Shown piece after piece: positions 8,178 to 17,732 of a DNA stretch of 64,000 nucleotides. Below the pieces are notes generated by a model that saw only the letters and a list, made by a program, of their open reading frames with translations, searched no databases and was not told where the DNA came from. Source of the stretch: JASTVH01 sp042862465. GTDB lineage: Bacteria > Pseudomonadota > Gammaproteobacteria > Pseudomonadales > Oleiphilaceae. Location of the stretch: positions 62,001 to 126,000 of the forward strand of contig JASTVH010000002.1 in assembly GCA_042862465.1 (NCBI GenBank), given 5' to 3'. The position numbers and the translations under genes were made by a program. Position 1 is the first letter of the stretch; every line of letters starts with the position of its first letter.

Positions 8178-8266
8178 AGTTTACCGGTCCGATGGCTCGG
8201 CAAAAGGAGACATCGCCCCGTTCGCCTGTGCGAGATCGCTGAGGTTGGTGTCAGCGATCGCTTACG
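8178..8266 (-). promoter_or_regulatory. GacA-box promoter of small RNA A
   Basis: Minus strand: two tandem 18-bp sites of the GacA upstream-activating type (TGTAAG-N6-CTTACA) at 8249-8266 (CGTAAG-N6-CTGACA) and 8227-8244, 4 bp apart. A 20-bp gap leads to a -35-like CTTTTG (8201-8206), then a 17-bp spacer to -10 TAAACT (8178-8183). Confidence 0.75.
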
Positions 8267-8288
8267 ACCAAAGTCGTAGTCAGGGACC

Positions 8289-8465
8289 TCAGAACGTCAG
8301 GACGATATTCAGCCCCACGTGGGAGCCATCCAGATCGTCCGCGCCCTGCCCCGAGCCCACCATATTGTTCAGCTTGAATGAGTTCAGCTGATACTCCTCT
8401 GCCACGTACCGCAGATTGAGCCAGGCTTGCGGTTGCAACTGGTAACCCACCTCCACAACAGTGCC
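8289..8465 (-). pseudogene. C-terminal remnant of an outer-membrane beta-barrel protein
   Basis: The last 58 codons of a barrel protein. Alternating hydrophobic strands (VVEVGYQLQPQAWLNLRYVA) end in VGLNIVLTF with the C-terminal Phe that is the BAM recognition signal. The fragment starts exactly where the GTAG of the adjacent REP element begins (8466), so the rest of the gene has been lost or displaced at the REP. No start codon or ribosome-binding site is present. The parent function (porin or alginate/carbohydrate channel type) cannot be told from this piece. Confidence 0.6.
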
Positions 8466-8546
8466 GTAGGTTGGGCTGAGCCTGCGAAGCCCAACAATGT
8501 CGCGATGACGCGGAGATGTTGGGCTTCCTTTGTCAGCCCAACCTAC
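8466..8546. repeat. REP pair (BIME): inverted GTAG-headed palindromes
   Basis: Two REP elements face each other: GTAGGTTGGGCTGA...AAGCCCAACA at 8466-8496 on plus, and the same type at 8517-8546 on minus, 20 bp apart. The same REP flanks both RAYT genes at 17.7-20.1 kb, so these are non-autonomous copies of that family. Confidence 0.85.
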
Positions 8547-8644
8547 GCTCTGGAGCGCAACCCGCCTTCCCGGGGGTGACGGGGTATGTTTGGCTTCGGT
8601 GGAAGGCGCCCGAAGGCGAGTTTCACGCTGGAGTGCGAAGAACC

Positions 8645-8681
8645 AAAAAAAAAGCCGGACGACATCCATTGTCGTCCGGCT
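8645..8681 (-). terminator. Terminator of small RNA B with GGA in the loop
   Basis: A perfect 12-bp stem (AGCCGGACGACA and its complement) with the loop ATGGA on the minus strand, then a run of T. Having a CsrA-type GGA in the terminator loop is a feature of RsmY/Z RNAs. Confidence 0.9.
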
Positions 8682-8761
8682 CTTTTATTCAGCGCCCTGC
8701 CCATTCCTTTAGGCTGCAAACATCCTTGTTGCTTTCCTTGCGGCGCATTGCGTCCCAGCAC
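8645..8761 (-). ncRNA. RsmY/RsmZ/CsrB-like small RNA B
   Basis: About 117 nt on the minus strand, from about 7 bases after -10 TAAAAT to the strong terminator. GGA motifs are CTGGGACG, CAAGGAAAG, CAAGGATG in the loop of a GCAAC/GTTTGC hairpin, AAAGGAATGG, and ATGGATG in the terminator loop. It shares its terminator stem sequence (GCCGGACGA) and promoter layout with small RNA C at 16854-16967. The role, by family, is titration of CsrA/RsmA. It lies downstream of ftsH on the same strand but has its own promoter. Confidence 0.85.
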
Positions 8762-8767
8762 TTATGC

Positions 8768-8856
8768 ATTTTACGCATCCCACCGCGGATAAAAAGGCGA
8801 CATTTGCCCTTTGTTGCGTAAGAGATCTCTCACATTGTTGTGGGAGATTGTCCTTC
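8768..8856 (-). promoter_or_regulatory. GacA-box promoter of small RNA B
   Basis: Minus strand: box TGTGAG-N6-CTTACG at 8817-8834, a weaker tandem site 4 bp further up (8839-8856), a 20-bp gap, -35-like CTTTTT at 8791-8796, a 17-bp spacer, and -10 TAAAAT at 8768-8773. The spacing is identical to the promoters of RNAs A and C. Confidence 0.75.
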
Positions 8857-8860
8857 ACCC

Positions 8861-10807
<1,947 letters not shown>

Positions 10808-10890
10808 GTGCGGCGACTCCTTCAATCAGGAATGGCATACCAACACTGTGATGGCCAAGCGCGGAATCTCAAGGTGTTCAGGAGGAAGTC

Positions 10891-10914
10891 GGCCATGGGC
10901 GAATGCCCATGGCC
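10891..10914 (-). terminator. Hairpin terminator after adenosine kinase
   Basis: A perfect 10-bp inverted repeat GGCCATGGGC with a 4-base loop lies 9 bases past the adenosine kinase stop. There is no good U-run, so it may pause or stabilise rather than terminate fully. Confidence 0.5.
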
Positions 10915-10923
10915 TTGCGGGTT

Positions 10924-11931
10924 TTACTGGCCCAGGATGTCCTTGCGCAGGCGCTCGTGGGCGTCAGCCGGCAGTCGTGGCCCGAACTGGCAGATCAGTT
11001 CAGCACAGGCCGCCGAGGCCAGGCGTCCGGCGCTGGCGTAGTCATGCCCTTCGGTAATCGCGTACAGGAAGGCCCCGGCAAACAGGTCGCCGGCACCGTT
11101 GGTGTCCACCGGCTTGACCGGCTGCGCGGCGATCTCGTGCAGCTGCTCGCCGTCCCAGGCCCAGGCCCCTTCGGCACCACGGGTTATGACCACGCTGCCG
11201 GCGCATTCACGCAGTTTGCCCAGAGCGTTATCCAGGCTGGTTTCCTCGGTGAAGGCCAGCGCTTCGGCCTCGTTACAAAACAGCAGGTCAACGCCATCAC
11301 CGATCATCTCCTGCAGACCATCACGGAAGTGCTCGACGATCCCCGGGTCGGAGAGGGTAGTCGCTACCTTGACGCCATGCTCACGGGCTTTCTGGCGCAA
11401 GGTGATCGCCGCCTGGCGACCGGTGGGCGATGGCGCCAGGTAGCCTTCGAGGTAGACATACTGGGAGTCTTTCAGTGCCGCTTCGTCCAGGTCGTCGTCA
11501 CAGACACCAGCCGACACACCCAGGAAGGACTGCATGGTGCGCTCGGCGTCAGAGGTGATCAGGACCAGACAGCGGCCGCTGTCGCCTTCGGGACGATCGC
11601 CGCGATCCATGTTGGTGTCCACCCCGGCGGCCTTGAGGTCGCGCACGTAGAAGGCGCCGGTGGCGTCGTCAGCCACGCGACAGCTGTAGAAGGCTTGGCC
11701 GCCGAAGTAACTGGTCGCGATAATGGTGTTGGCTGCCGAACCGCCGCTGGCCTCCTTGTGCGGCTGGGCCTCGTCTTCCAGGGCGTCCACCAGTTCGCGC
11801 TGGCGGTGTTCGTCCACCAGGGTCATCATGCCCTTTTCCAGCCCCATCTTCTCCAGGAAGGCATCGCTCACTTCCACTTCGGTATCAACCAGTGCGTTGC
11901 CGATGGCATAGACGTTATAGCGTTTGCTCAT
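10924..11931 (-). CDS. Adenosine kinase (PfkB family sugar kinase)
   Basis: A 335-residue PfkB-fold kinase that phosphorylates adenosine to AMP in purine salvage. The N-terminal YAIGNALVDTEVEV carries the substrate-binding Gly-Asn-Asp motif. GGSAANTI (after KEAS) is the first PfkB signature, and DTNGAGDLFAGAF contains the catalytic Asp and anion-hole GAGD. The length is normal for the bacterial adenosine kinase group found in marine gammaproteobacteria. ATG 11931 (MSKRYNVY) follows ACGAGGA; an in-frame extension of 11 residues upstream is unconserved. It is a single gene between ftsH and the protease gene, with hairpins on both sides. Confidence 0.9.
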   Translation of the reverse strand: MSKRYNVYAIGNALVDTEVEVSDAFLEKMGLEKGMMTLVDEHRQRELVDALEDEAQPHKEASGGSAANTIIATSYFGGQAFYSCRVADDATGAFYVRDLKAAGVDTNMDRGDRPEGDSGRCLVLITSDAERTMQSFLGVSAGVCDDDLDEAALKDSQYVYLEGYLAPSPTGRQAAITLRQKAREHGVKVATTLSDPGIVEHFRDGLQEMIGDGVDLLFCNEAEALAFTEETSLDNALGKLRECAGSVVITRGAEGAWAWDGEQLHEIAAQPVKPVDTNGAGDLFAGAFLYAITEGHDYASAGRLASAACAELICQFGPRLPADAHERLRKDILGQ

Positions 11932-12047
11932 GGATTCCTCGTCCCTCTTATTGGCCTGGCCCAAAGCCTATCGACTCAGCGCGGCAAATGCCACGGCCAA
12001 GCGCTGTATCGGCGGCTCCTGTCACAGATTGGGTAGGGGGCGGGGAT

Positions 12048-12071
12048 GGGAGACCCACGAAGGGGTCTCCC
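12048..12071 (-). terminator. Hairpin after the M4 protease gene
   Basis: A perfect 9-bp stem GGGAGACCC with a 6-base loop sits 8 bases past the protease stop. The following sequence is C-rich rather than U-rich, so terminator function is only likely. Confidence 0.5.
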
Positions 12072-12078
12072 GAGGGGG

Positions 12079-14340
12079 TTACTGCAAGACCAGCTCGTTG
12101 AGCACGTACCAGCGTCCGTACTGGCCGTAGCTCATGGTCACCGCGAAGTAGCGACCCTGAACATCCACCGGCAACTGGCCGGTACCCGGCTGGCCCTGAC
12201 TCAGGCCGTTGACATACTGCCACTGGCCATCGCGCCAGACGTACAGGTTGTACTGGCCGGCATAGTTGTAGCCGTTCCAGTAGAACGAAGCCTGGTGTAC
12301 CTGCCGTGTCTGGCCCAGATCCAGGATCAGGGACTCGCTCTGGTAAGGGTTCCAGATGGTCGCTGAGGCCCAGGGGTGGCTGGTGCCATCGGTCAGATAC
12401 TGCGACGCATAGTAGCTGCTGTACTGGCTGGAGGCGCGTACGGACTGGATCTCGATAGCACCACCGCTGGTGCCGTCATCCCCGCCATCGCTGCCATCAT
12501 CGCCGCCGTCGGTACCGCCATCGTTACCCCCGGTGTCACAGGGCGTCCACTGTCCCGGAACCTTGACCGCATCGTAGGACTGGTGCACCGCCGCCCACTG
12601 GGTGGAGCATTCGCCGTAGAGCGTTTCGGCGGCCTGGGCAAGCCGGAAGCGGGCGTTTTCGAACGTGGTGGATCGTGTGAACAGCCGGGTATTGGCCTGA
12701 TAGTAGATGTCCAGCGCGTCTTCCAGACCGATACCGGTTACCGTCACATCGGTCTTGCCCCTGGGGTGCTGACCACCGTGCGCCAGCAGATAGAACGCCA
12801 GGTTCATGATGCCACTGTTGATGTGCACGCCGCCGTTGTCCTGGTCGCCGGTATAGCGGCTGTCATAGCTGTCGCGGCTCTGGCCATCCGCCGCCGGGTC
12901 GGACATCTTGCGCATGAAGGTGCCACTGCGCACGGTGTCTTCCCCCAGCAGCCATACCTTGTCGCTCTCTTCCAGGGTTTCCGGCGCGTTACTCAGTGTA
13001 CCGCCCGACTGCAGATAGGACTCCGCACCGGCGCCGAAGATATCGGACAGGGCTTCGTTGATGGCGCCGGACTCGTTCTGGTAGATCAGATTGCTCTCGA
13101 CCGCGGTGACGCCGTGGGTGAGCTCGTGGGCCACCACGTCCAGGGCACCGGCGGGGTTGCTGAGGGAGTTGCCGCCGTCGCCGTAGATCATCTGTTTGAG
13201 GTCCGGCAGGTACATGGCGTTGTCGCCATAGCAACCGCCGCTCTGTCCCGCGAACAGGGCATGCACGGTACTGACCAGCGGCATGCCGCGATCGTCGATG
13301 GAATCGCGCTCGAAGATGTTCTGGTAGAAGGCGTAGGTATTGCCGGCATTGTCCCAGGCGCCCCGGGCATGGCTGTCCGTATCGCGGCTGATCTGGCGAC
13401 CCGGCAAAGACTGGCTCATGTTGTAGCCGTTCAGGCATTCACGATCGACCGTGTAGACAGAACGCTGCAAGGAGAAATTGCGCGGCAGGCGCTCGACCAG
13501 GCCGCCACTCTTGGCATCCACAAACACTTCGTCGACCCGATAGCCCTCGTCGGTGGTGGTGTAAGCCACGACGCTACGCCAGGTCAGGGTGGCCTGGTCG
13601 TCCTCGGCAACGTGGATATACAACTCCGGCTGCTCTACCACCTGCGGCTCGCCCTGCAGGGTTCCCGCTCTATTGAGGGCCTGGCTCAGTGCCGCGATCC
13701 CGTCCACCGCCGGCTGCGTGTCCACTTCCAGATCCGGCTGGTACTCGCCGGTCACGGCATCGACCTCGCCATCGGCCGTGGTCTGAACAACCACCTCACG
13801 TCCCAGCACCGGTACGTCCTTGTAGGTCTGCTGGTACTTGTAATAGGTGTTGCCCTGACGGTCCATCTCGGAACTGCGCAGTTTGAGATCATCCCCCGCG
13901 GATGTGCCCAGCAGACCGGCAGCCCCGTTAAGGACCAGAGCCTTTGCTTCGTGGGCATCCCTGGCGATCACCGGCTCTTCGTCAACGGGCGTAAAAAAGA
14001 AGCCGCTGGCAGGTTTGCCCTGACCAGAGCGTTTCCATGCCACCTTGGCATAATGCCCCGAGTTCGTGGAATGCTGTTGCACTCCGGAAGCCATCGCGGG
14101 AGGGGCAGCAGGGAAAGGCATTTGCGCCAGGTTGTTGCCAGTGCTGGACGTCGCATTCGCCGAAGCGGCTGTGCCCGTGGCAGCAGATTGCGAGGACGGG
14201 GAAACCGTCGAGGTGATGGGGGTGGAAGCGGCCTTGGCCGTTTCCGTAAAGAATACGTCACCAAGCGGCGCGTACTGACTCCCCAGCCAGCCTGCGCCGA
14301 TAACAGTGGCGACACCTGCCACAATCAACTTTTTGCGCAT
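12079..14340 (-). CDS. Secreted M4 (thermolysin-family) metalloprotease with discoidin-like C-terminal domain
   Basis: A 753-residue exported zinc protease. A signal peptide (MRKKLIVAGVATVIGAG) and low-complexity Ser/Thr/Ala stretch precede a propeptide of FTP and PepSY type (about 135-285). The peptidase domain has the zinc motif HELTH (405-409), GAINEALSD with the third zinc ligand Glu, and DNGGVHINSG with the catalytic His. A Gly/Asp-rich linker (about 615-635) leads to a final domain of about 120 residues (ASSQYSSYYASQYLTDG... LILDLGQ) resembling F5/8-type or discoidin sugar-binding modules. ATG 14340 is chosen because AGGGA lies 8 bases upstream; ATG 14349 directly abuts that site. It probably digests extracellular protein, anchored on polysaccharide. 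Confidence 0.92.
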   Translation of the reverse strand: MRKKLIVAGVATVIGAGWLGSQYAPLGDVFFTETAKAASTPITSTVSPSSQSAATGTAASANATSSTGNNLAQMPFPAAPPAMASGVQQHSTNSGHYAKVAWKRSGQGKPASGFFFTPVDEEPVIARDAHEAKALVLNGAAGLLGTSAGDDLKLRSSEMDRQGNTYYKYQQTYKDVPVLGREVVVQTTADGEVDAVTGEYQPDLEVDTQPAVDGIAALSQALNRAGTLQGEPQVVEQPELYIHVAEDDQATLTWRSVVAYTTTDEGYRVDEVFVDAKSGGLVERLPRNFSLQRSVYTVDRECLNGYNMSQSLPGRQISRDTDSHARGAWDNAGNTYAFYQNIFERDSIDDRGMPLVSTVHALFAGQSGGCYGDNAMYLPDLKQMIYGDGGNSLSNPAGALDVVAHELTHGVTAVESNLIYQNESGAINEALSDIFGAGAESYLQSGGTLSNAPETLEESDKVWLLGEDTVRSGTFMRKMSDPAADGQSRDSYDSRYTGDQDNGGVHINSGIMNLAFYLLAHGGQHPRGKTDVTVTGIGLEDALDIYYQANTRLFTRSTTFENARFRLAQAAETLYGECSTQWAAVHQSYDAVKVPGQWTPCDTGGNDGGTDGGDDGSDGGDDGTSGGAIEIQSVRASSQYSSYYASQYLTDGTSHPWASATIWNPYQSESLILDLGQTRQVHQASFYWNGYNYAGQYNLYVWRDGQWQYVNGLSQGQPGTGQLPVDVQGRYFAVTMSYGQYGRWYVLNELVLQ

Positions 14341-14880
14341 ATCAATCATCCCTAATTGTTGTGGGAACCTCTGATCAAATCGTGTGCACCCCTTCGGACA
14401 GTGCTTTAATCAGAGGTCCGTTTGACCTTCTGTTTGCTACAGCGCGGCTAGCCTAGCGAAATCGGGAGGGTAATGGGTGTCATTTACCGGCGATGCGTAT
14501 GACTATTTTTGCCATGACGCTGAAAGTGTGCGCGATGTCTCAGGGAGCAATTCGGCACCTTTTCATGGGGCAGGAAAAAATTAGGTGGCAACCTATTGAG
14601 CTCAAAAGGGCGTTGGAGAGAGGCCTGGGCAATAATGACAATGCTTGGAAAACGCTTCCAGAGTGCCTATCATCCCTACATGCATCAGTGCGTTTCGCGT
14701 ACAAAGTGGGCCCCTCTTTTCGGGCTGTCTCAGCACAAGACTCAACCAATGGCACGCTCTATCCTGAATGCACCAATCGACGGGTGTGGCTGCCTGGGAC
14801 CAAAGAGAAATACGCTTTGACGCTCTGAGCAGGGGTAGCTCACAGCCTTTACAACCCGCACTGCAAAGGAGATTGCAACG
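14341..14880. other. Intergenic region between protease and oxygenase genes
   Basis: 540 bases with no convincing gene. Short open frames here lack ribosome-binding sites and recognisable content. It should hold the divergent promoters of the protease and oxygenase genes. AAAGGAG before ATG 14881 is the ribosome-binding site of the latter. Confidence 0.6.
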
Positions 14881-15552
14881 ATGGCCTTGCCCGCATTTGA
14901 ATCCACTCCCATCGAAACGGATCCCGGCCTGTGGTCCGCACCAGATACGGTTATTCGACACGAGCCTTTCGAGTTCCTCGTGGCCCATAACGTCATTGAT
15001 CCCTCACTGCACGACGATCTGTGGGAAGATTTCCCCAAATTCAGGGGCGCCGGTTACCTGCCCTACAATCCCGAAGAGTGCGGCCCCACGGTCAATGCCC
15101 TGATCGATCATCTTACCTCCCCGGCCTTCGCCGACCGGATGGGCGAAGCACTGGGACTGGGCAATCTCTCGCGCTACCCCACCATGGTGTCCATCAGCCG
15201 CTACCTGAAAAAACGCCATGGCCGCATCCACACCGATGGCCAATCCAAGATCGCCACCATGCTGCTGTACCTCAACAAGGATTGGAACCCGCGTGAGGGT
15301 GGCTGCCTGCGCTTCCTGAAGAGTGGTGACGATTTCAACGATACAGTCGTGCCGGAAATCCCCCCGGTCTACGGCACCCTGGCCTGCTTCCGGCGCACCG
15401 ATTGCTCTTACCATGGCCACCTGCCCTTTCAGGGCGAGCGCCACGTAATCCAGATCGCCTGGGTTACCGATGAGGACCAGAAAAAGCGCAAGCAGAAGCG
15501 GGGGCGTTGGGCGCAGAAGACAAAGGAAGTGTTGAGCTGGTTTCGGGGTTAA
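14881..15552 (+). CDS. 2OG-Fe(II) oxygenase (prolyl-4-hydroxylase-like)
   Basis: A 223-residue cytoplasmic protein with the double-stranded beta-helix signature of 2-oxoglutarate- and iron-dependent dioxygenases. The iron ligands appear as His and Asp in GRIHTDGQSK (about residues 114-119) and the distal His in the SYHGHLPF or GERHVIQIAW region, with Arg for 2-oxoglutarate nearby. The strand ATMLLYLNKDWNPREGG is typical of the family. The C-terminus is very basic (KKRKQKRGRWAQKTK), which may bind nucleic acid. The substrate is unknown. The ribosome-binding site AAAGGAG supports the start. Confidence 0.8.
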   Translation: MALPAFESTPIETDPGLWSAPDTVIRHEPFEFLVAHNVIDPSLHDDLWEDFPKFRGAGYLPYNPEECGPTVNALIDHLTSPAFADRMGEALGLGNLSRYPTMVSISRYLKKRHGRIHTDGQSKIATMLLYLNKDWNPREGGCLRFLKSGDDFNDTVVPEIPPVYGTLACFRRTDCSYHGHLPFQGERHVIQIAWVTDEDQKKRKQKRGRWAQKTKEVLSWFRG

Positions 15553-15609
15553 AGGTTCTTGCCTGTACCCCAGTCATTGATACAAGCAGTCAACCTTGGA
15601 ATGCTGCCT

Positions 15610-15653
15610 CACCCAGATTCAGTGCCTATGACTCTGGCTACTGAATCCGGGTG
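15610..15653. repeat. Inverted repeat between convergent genes
   Basis: A 14-bp stem CACCCAGATTCAGT with one mismatch and a 16-base loop lies between the convergent oxygenase and PEP-CTERM genes. No U-run follows on either strand; a bidirectional terminator or mRNA-stabilising hairpin is likely. Confidence 0.5.
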
Positions 15654-15681
15654 AGATTAAAACCACCTCAGTAAAGCGATG

Positions 15682-16551
15682 CTATTCGGCGCCTTTATTC
15701 CGGCGACGAGAGAAAGATACCCCTACCAGGCCGAGCCCCAAAAGAGCCACCGACGCAGGCTCAGGCACGGATACGTCATCACAATCCTGACGACAGGTAT
15801 CATCACGCGACTCATAGTCGAAGGACAGATCTTCAATTACGTTATTGGAACCTATGAGGTCAAGAGCACCAATGTAACTGCCATCGACCCCGCTCCATTG
15901 AGTAATCCTGTTATTAAAAATATCAGAGATCCAAAAATTGGTGCCATCGTAGGCGATACCGGTGCCATTACCGTAACCCGTTGTGTCGATGAAATCCTTC
16001 TGCAACAAATTACCATCGGTATCGTAAATGCTGTATTGATTACCACCACCAAAACCGCCATCGAAATTATTGGCAATCAGCTTGTCATCAAAAAACTCCA
16101 ATCCATCATAAAATCCCTGCGATTCCGACAAGGTAATCTGCTTAACCACATTGCCCGTTACCGGGTCGACTCGATAAGCATAGTTGGCTCCGGAATAATC
16201 ACTTGTCCAGAAATAATCGCCATCATATCCAATGGTGGAAATGCCTCCGACCGGGTTACCGCCATTGGTAATGGTAATCGTGCCCAACGACGTGCCGGTA
16301 GTTCGGTCAAATTTACCAATGACGCCAGTAGAGGCATCGGTGGTATAGACAACGTCACCTACGACTACAACGCCCCTGCCGTTAGTGCCATTGCCGCTGA
16401 AAGAATTAACTTTCGCACCGGTAACCGTATCGAATGCTTCGACAGTAGGTGCACCGGCATTATTTGCATAGATCAAACTAGCTTGACTGGACTCGACGTA
16501 ACCCATAATGCTAATCGCTGCTACGATTAACGCAATACTGGACTTTTTCAT
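15682..16551 (-). CDS. PEP-CTERM sorting-domain protein, beta-propeller-like
   Basis: A 289-residue exported protein. Residues 1-24 form a signal peptide ending SSQA. The body has repeated segments of the type YANNAGAPTVEAFDTVTG, TTDASTGVIGKFDRTTG and DGDYFWTSDYSGANYAYRVD, resembling blades of a beta-propeller. The C-terminus is a textbook PEP-CTERM tripartite signal: VPEPASV, a hydrophobic helix (ALLGLGLVGVSF) and a basic tail (SRRRNKG). By family it would be cut and anchored by an exosortase/EpsH system tied to exopolysaccharide; no exosortase gene is in this window. GGCAGGGAA precedes ATG 16551. Local base composition is more AT-rich than its neighbours. Confidence 0.85.
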   Translation of the reverse strand: MKKSSIALIVAAISIMGYVESSQASLIYANNAGAPTVEAFDTVTGAKVNSFSGNGTNGRGVVVVGDVVYTTDASTGVIGKFDRTTGTSLGTITITNGGNPVGGISTIGYDGDYFWTSDYSGANYAYRVDPVTGNVVKQITLSESQGFYDGLEFFDDKLIANNFDGGFGGGNQYSIYDTDGNLLQKDFIDTTGYGNGTGIAYDGTNFWISDIFNNRITQWSGVDGSYIGALDLIGSNNVIEDLSFDYESRDDTCRQDCDDVSVPEPASVALLGLGLVGVSFSRRRNKGAE

Positions 16552-16853
16552 TTCCCTGCCCTCATGTTTTTCGACTCTGAAATCAAAAACTTCCCTTTTT
16601 AAGCGCTAGTTGCCGCCCTCTTTTTTTGAAGCAAGAAACATTCCGCACGCGCTGACACCCCAAAAAGTTTTCATACCAAACAATTAGTTAGGATTATCTT
16701 TTCGCACGACGCCCCACTCGCAGAGACGCACACAAGATAGAATGTGCAAATTTTTCTGACGCCAGCAAGCGGCAAGCCTTTTGATCCAGCCATAGCACTT
16801 GGCACTAAAATGGATACAGTCAAAGCCTCGGTAAGGGCGGGATTTCCCCAAAC

Positions 16854-16888
16854 GAAAAAAGCCGGACGACATTCCGTATCGTCCGGCT
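16854..16888 (-). terminator. Terminator of small RNA C with GGA in the loop
   Basis: A 10-bp stem (AGCCGGACGA and its complement) with a 9-base loop that reads TACGGAATG on the minus strand, then TTTTTTCG. The stem sequence is nearly the same as in small RNA B. Confidence 0.9.
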
Positions 16889-16967
16889 CTTTGAAAGTGC
16901 GCTGGCCTGATCCCTCAGGCGTTGGATATCCCTATCGAAATCCTTTCGGCGCGTTGCATCCATGCAT
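16854..16967 (-). ncRNA. RsmY/RsmZ/CsrB-like small RNA C
   Basis: About 114 nt on the minus strand, from about 7 bases after -10 TACAAT to the strong terminator. GGA motifs are CATGGATGC, AAAGGATTTC, TAGGGATAT, GAGGGATCAGG and ACGGA in the terminator loop. The sequence between promoter and terminator is only loosely similar to RNA B, whereas the promoter and terminator are closely conserved, as expected for RNAs selected for GGA loops. Predicted role: CsrA/RsmA titration. Confidence 0.85.
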
Positions 16968-16973
16968 GAAAGC

Positions 16974-17062
16974 ATTGTACCTGCCGCTGGATCTCTTCAA
17001 AGGGGACATCTGCCATACTTGTTGTGCGAGATCGCTTACAATGGTGTAAGCGATCACAACGT
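16974..17062 (-). promoter_or_regulatory. GacA-box promoter of small RNA C
   Basis: Minus strand: box TGTAAG-N6-CGCACA at 17023-17040, a second tandem site 4 bp up (17045-17062) sharing a perfect 10-bp inverted repeat, a 20-bp gap, -35-like CTTTGA at 16997-17002, a 17-bp spacer, and -10 TACAAT at 16974-16979. Confidence 0.78.
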
Positions 17063-17266
17063 CATCAGTAAATCATTGATATTGATACTGGCCGAGGCCT
17101 CCAGACGCTCACGAAAGACCCGACATCCGTAGAGTGGATCGCGTTCAAGAAACTCCTCCAACACTGCTCGGCGTTTGGCACGGTGGTGTTTGCTGCTTGG
17201 CAGCCAGCTTGAGAAGGCTTCTTTATTCTAAATAACCAACCGGGGGCAGGTTGGGCAAGCCAGACT

Positions 17267-17521
17267 TCAACCCCAAAAATGGAGGAGGTCTTCTATCATC
17301 TCAAGTTCATGATCAGTGAACTGCGAATAATCCGAAAACTGCTTACGGTAATTCATAATTTCCTCATGAATATAACGGAACGTTACAGTTTTATTTTTCC
17401 TGCATTCATCCAGGTAGTCCAATAGCTCTTTCTGTTTTGGTAAGTTTTTTACATGCCTTTTAATTAATAACTCAAGATCATCCAGAGCATCGTAATAGGG
17501 ATAGTCGGATCTCAGAGCCAT
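17267..17521 (-). CDS. Putative immunity protein for a displaced Rhs toxin
   Basis: An 84-residue acidic, helical protein (MALRSDYPYYDALDDLELL...) not recognised as a named family. GGAG seven bases before ATG 17521 supports the start. It begins one base after the stop of a 40-codon toxin-tip remnant, the usual tight arrangement of an Rhs toxin and its immunity gene. The remnant resembles the end of the orphan toxin at 18835-19434, but this protein does not resemble the immunity candidate of that toxin. AT-rich composition agrees with transfer. The immunity role is inferred from position. Confidence 0.55.
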   Translation of the reverse strand: MALRSDYPYYDALDDLELLIKRHVKNLPKQKELLDYLDECRKNKTVTFRYIHEEIMNYRKQFSDYSQFTDHELEMIEDLLHFWG

Positions 17522-17522
17522 A

Positions 17523-17646
17523 TTATTTCTCCGGAAGGATGTCCACTTTATCAAACTTGATATTTGCACCATCCGCATGAAGCTGCTGCGCGCCACCCTT
17601 GCCATACTGAGGATATGCTTCTGTTATTGGCTCAGGTGGTGCCCCA
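17523..17646 (-). pseudogene. C-terminal remnant of an Rhs toxin tip
   Basis: The last 40 codons of a toxin tip: ITEAYPQYGKGGAQQLHADG followed by a segment ending VDILPEK. The orphan tip at 18835-19434 ends almost the same way (AEAYPQYGQGG, QLHADG, VDILPEE), so both belong to one toxin family. Its upstream part is cut off exactly at the left end of the first REP-RAYT unit (17647). There is no start codon. Confidence 0.7.
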
Positions 17647-17652
17647 AGTACG

Positions 17653-17682
17653 GTAGGTTGGGCTGACGAAGGAAGCCCAACA
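17653..17682 (+). repeat. REP element, left end of RAYT unit 1
   Basis: GTAG head followed by the stem TTGGGCT ... AGCCCAA with loop GACGAAGGA. Same family as 8466-8546. Confidence 0.85.
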
Positions 17683-17732
17683 TTTCCATGTCAGGCAACA
17701 AGGCGGATGAATTGAATCTGCTAGCCAACGAT

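Noticed and set aside
12376..14355. A 659-codon plus-strand open frame opposite the M4 protease gene
   Set aside because: It is a shadow of the protease codons in high-GC DNA; no ribosome-binding site or recognisable domain.
14493..14828. A 111-codon open frame before the oxygenase gene
   Set aside because: No ribosome-binding site, no recognisable content, and overlapping frames on the opposite strand are equally long.
17245..17275. A further REP copy (gcaggttgggcaagcc)
   Set aside because: Only one half resembles the REP; the second arm is missing and it overlaps the end of a coding frame.
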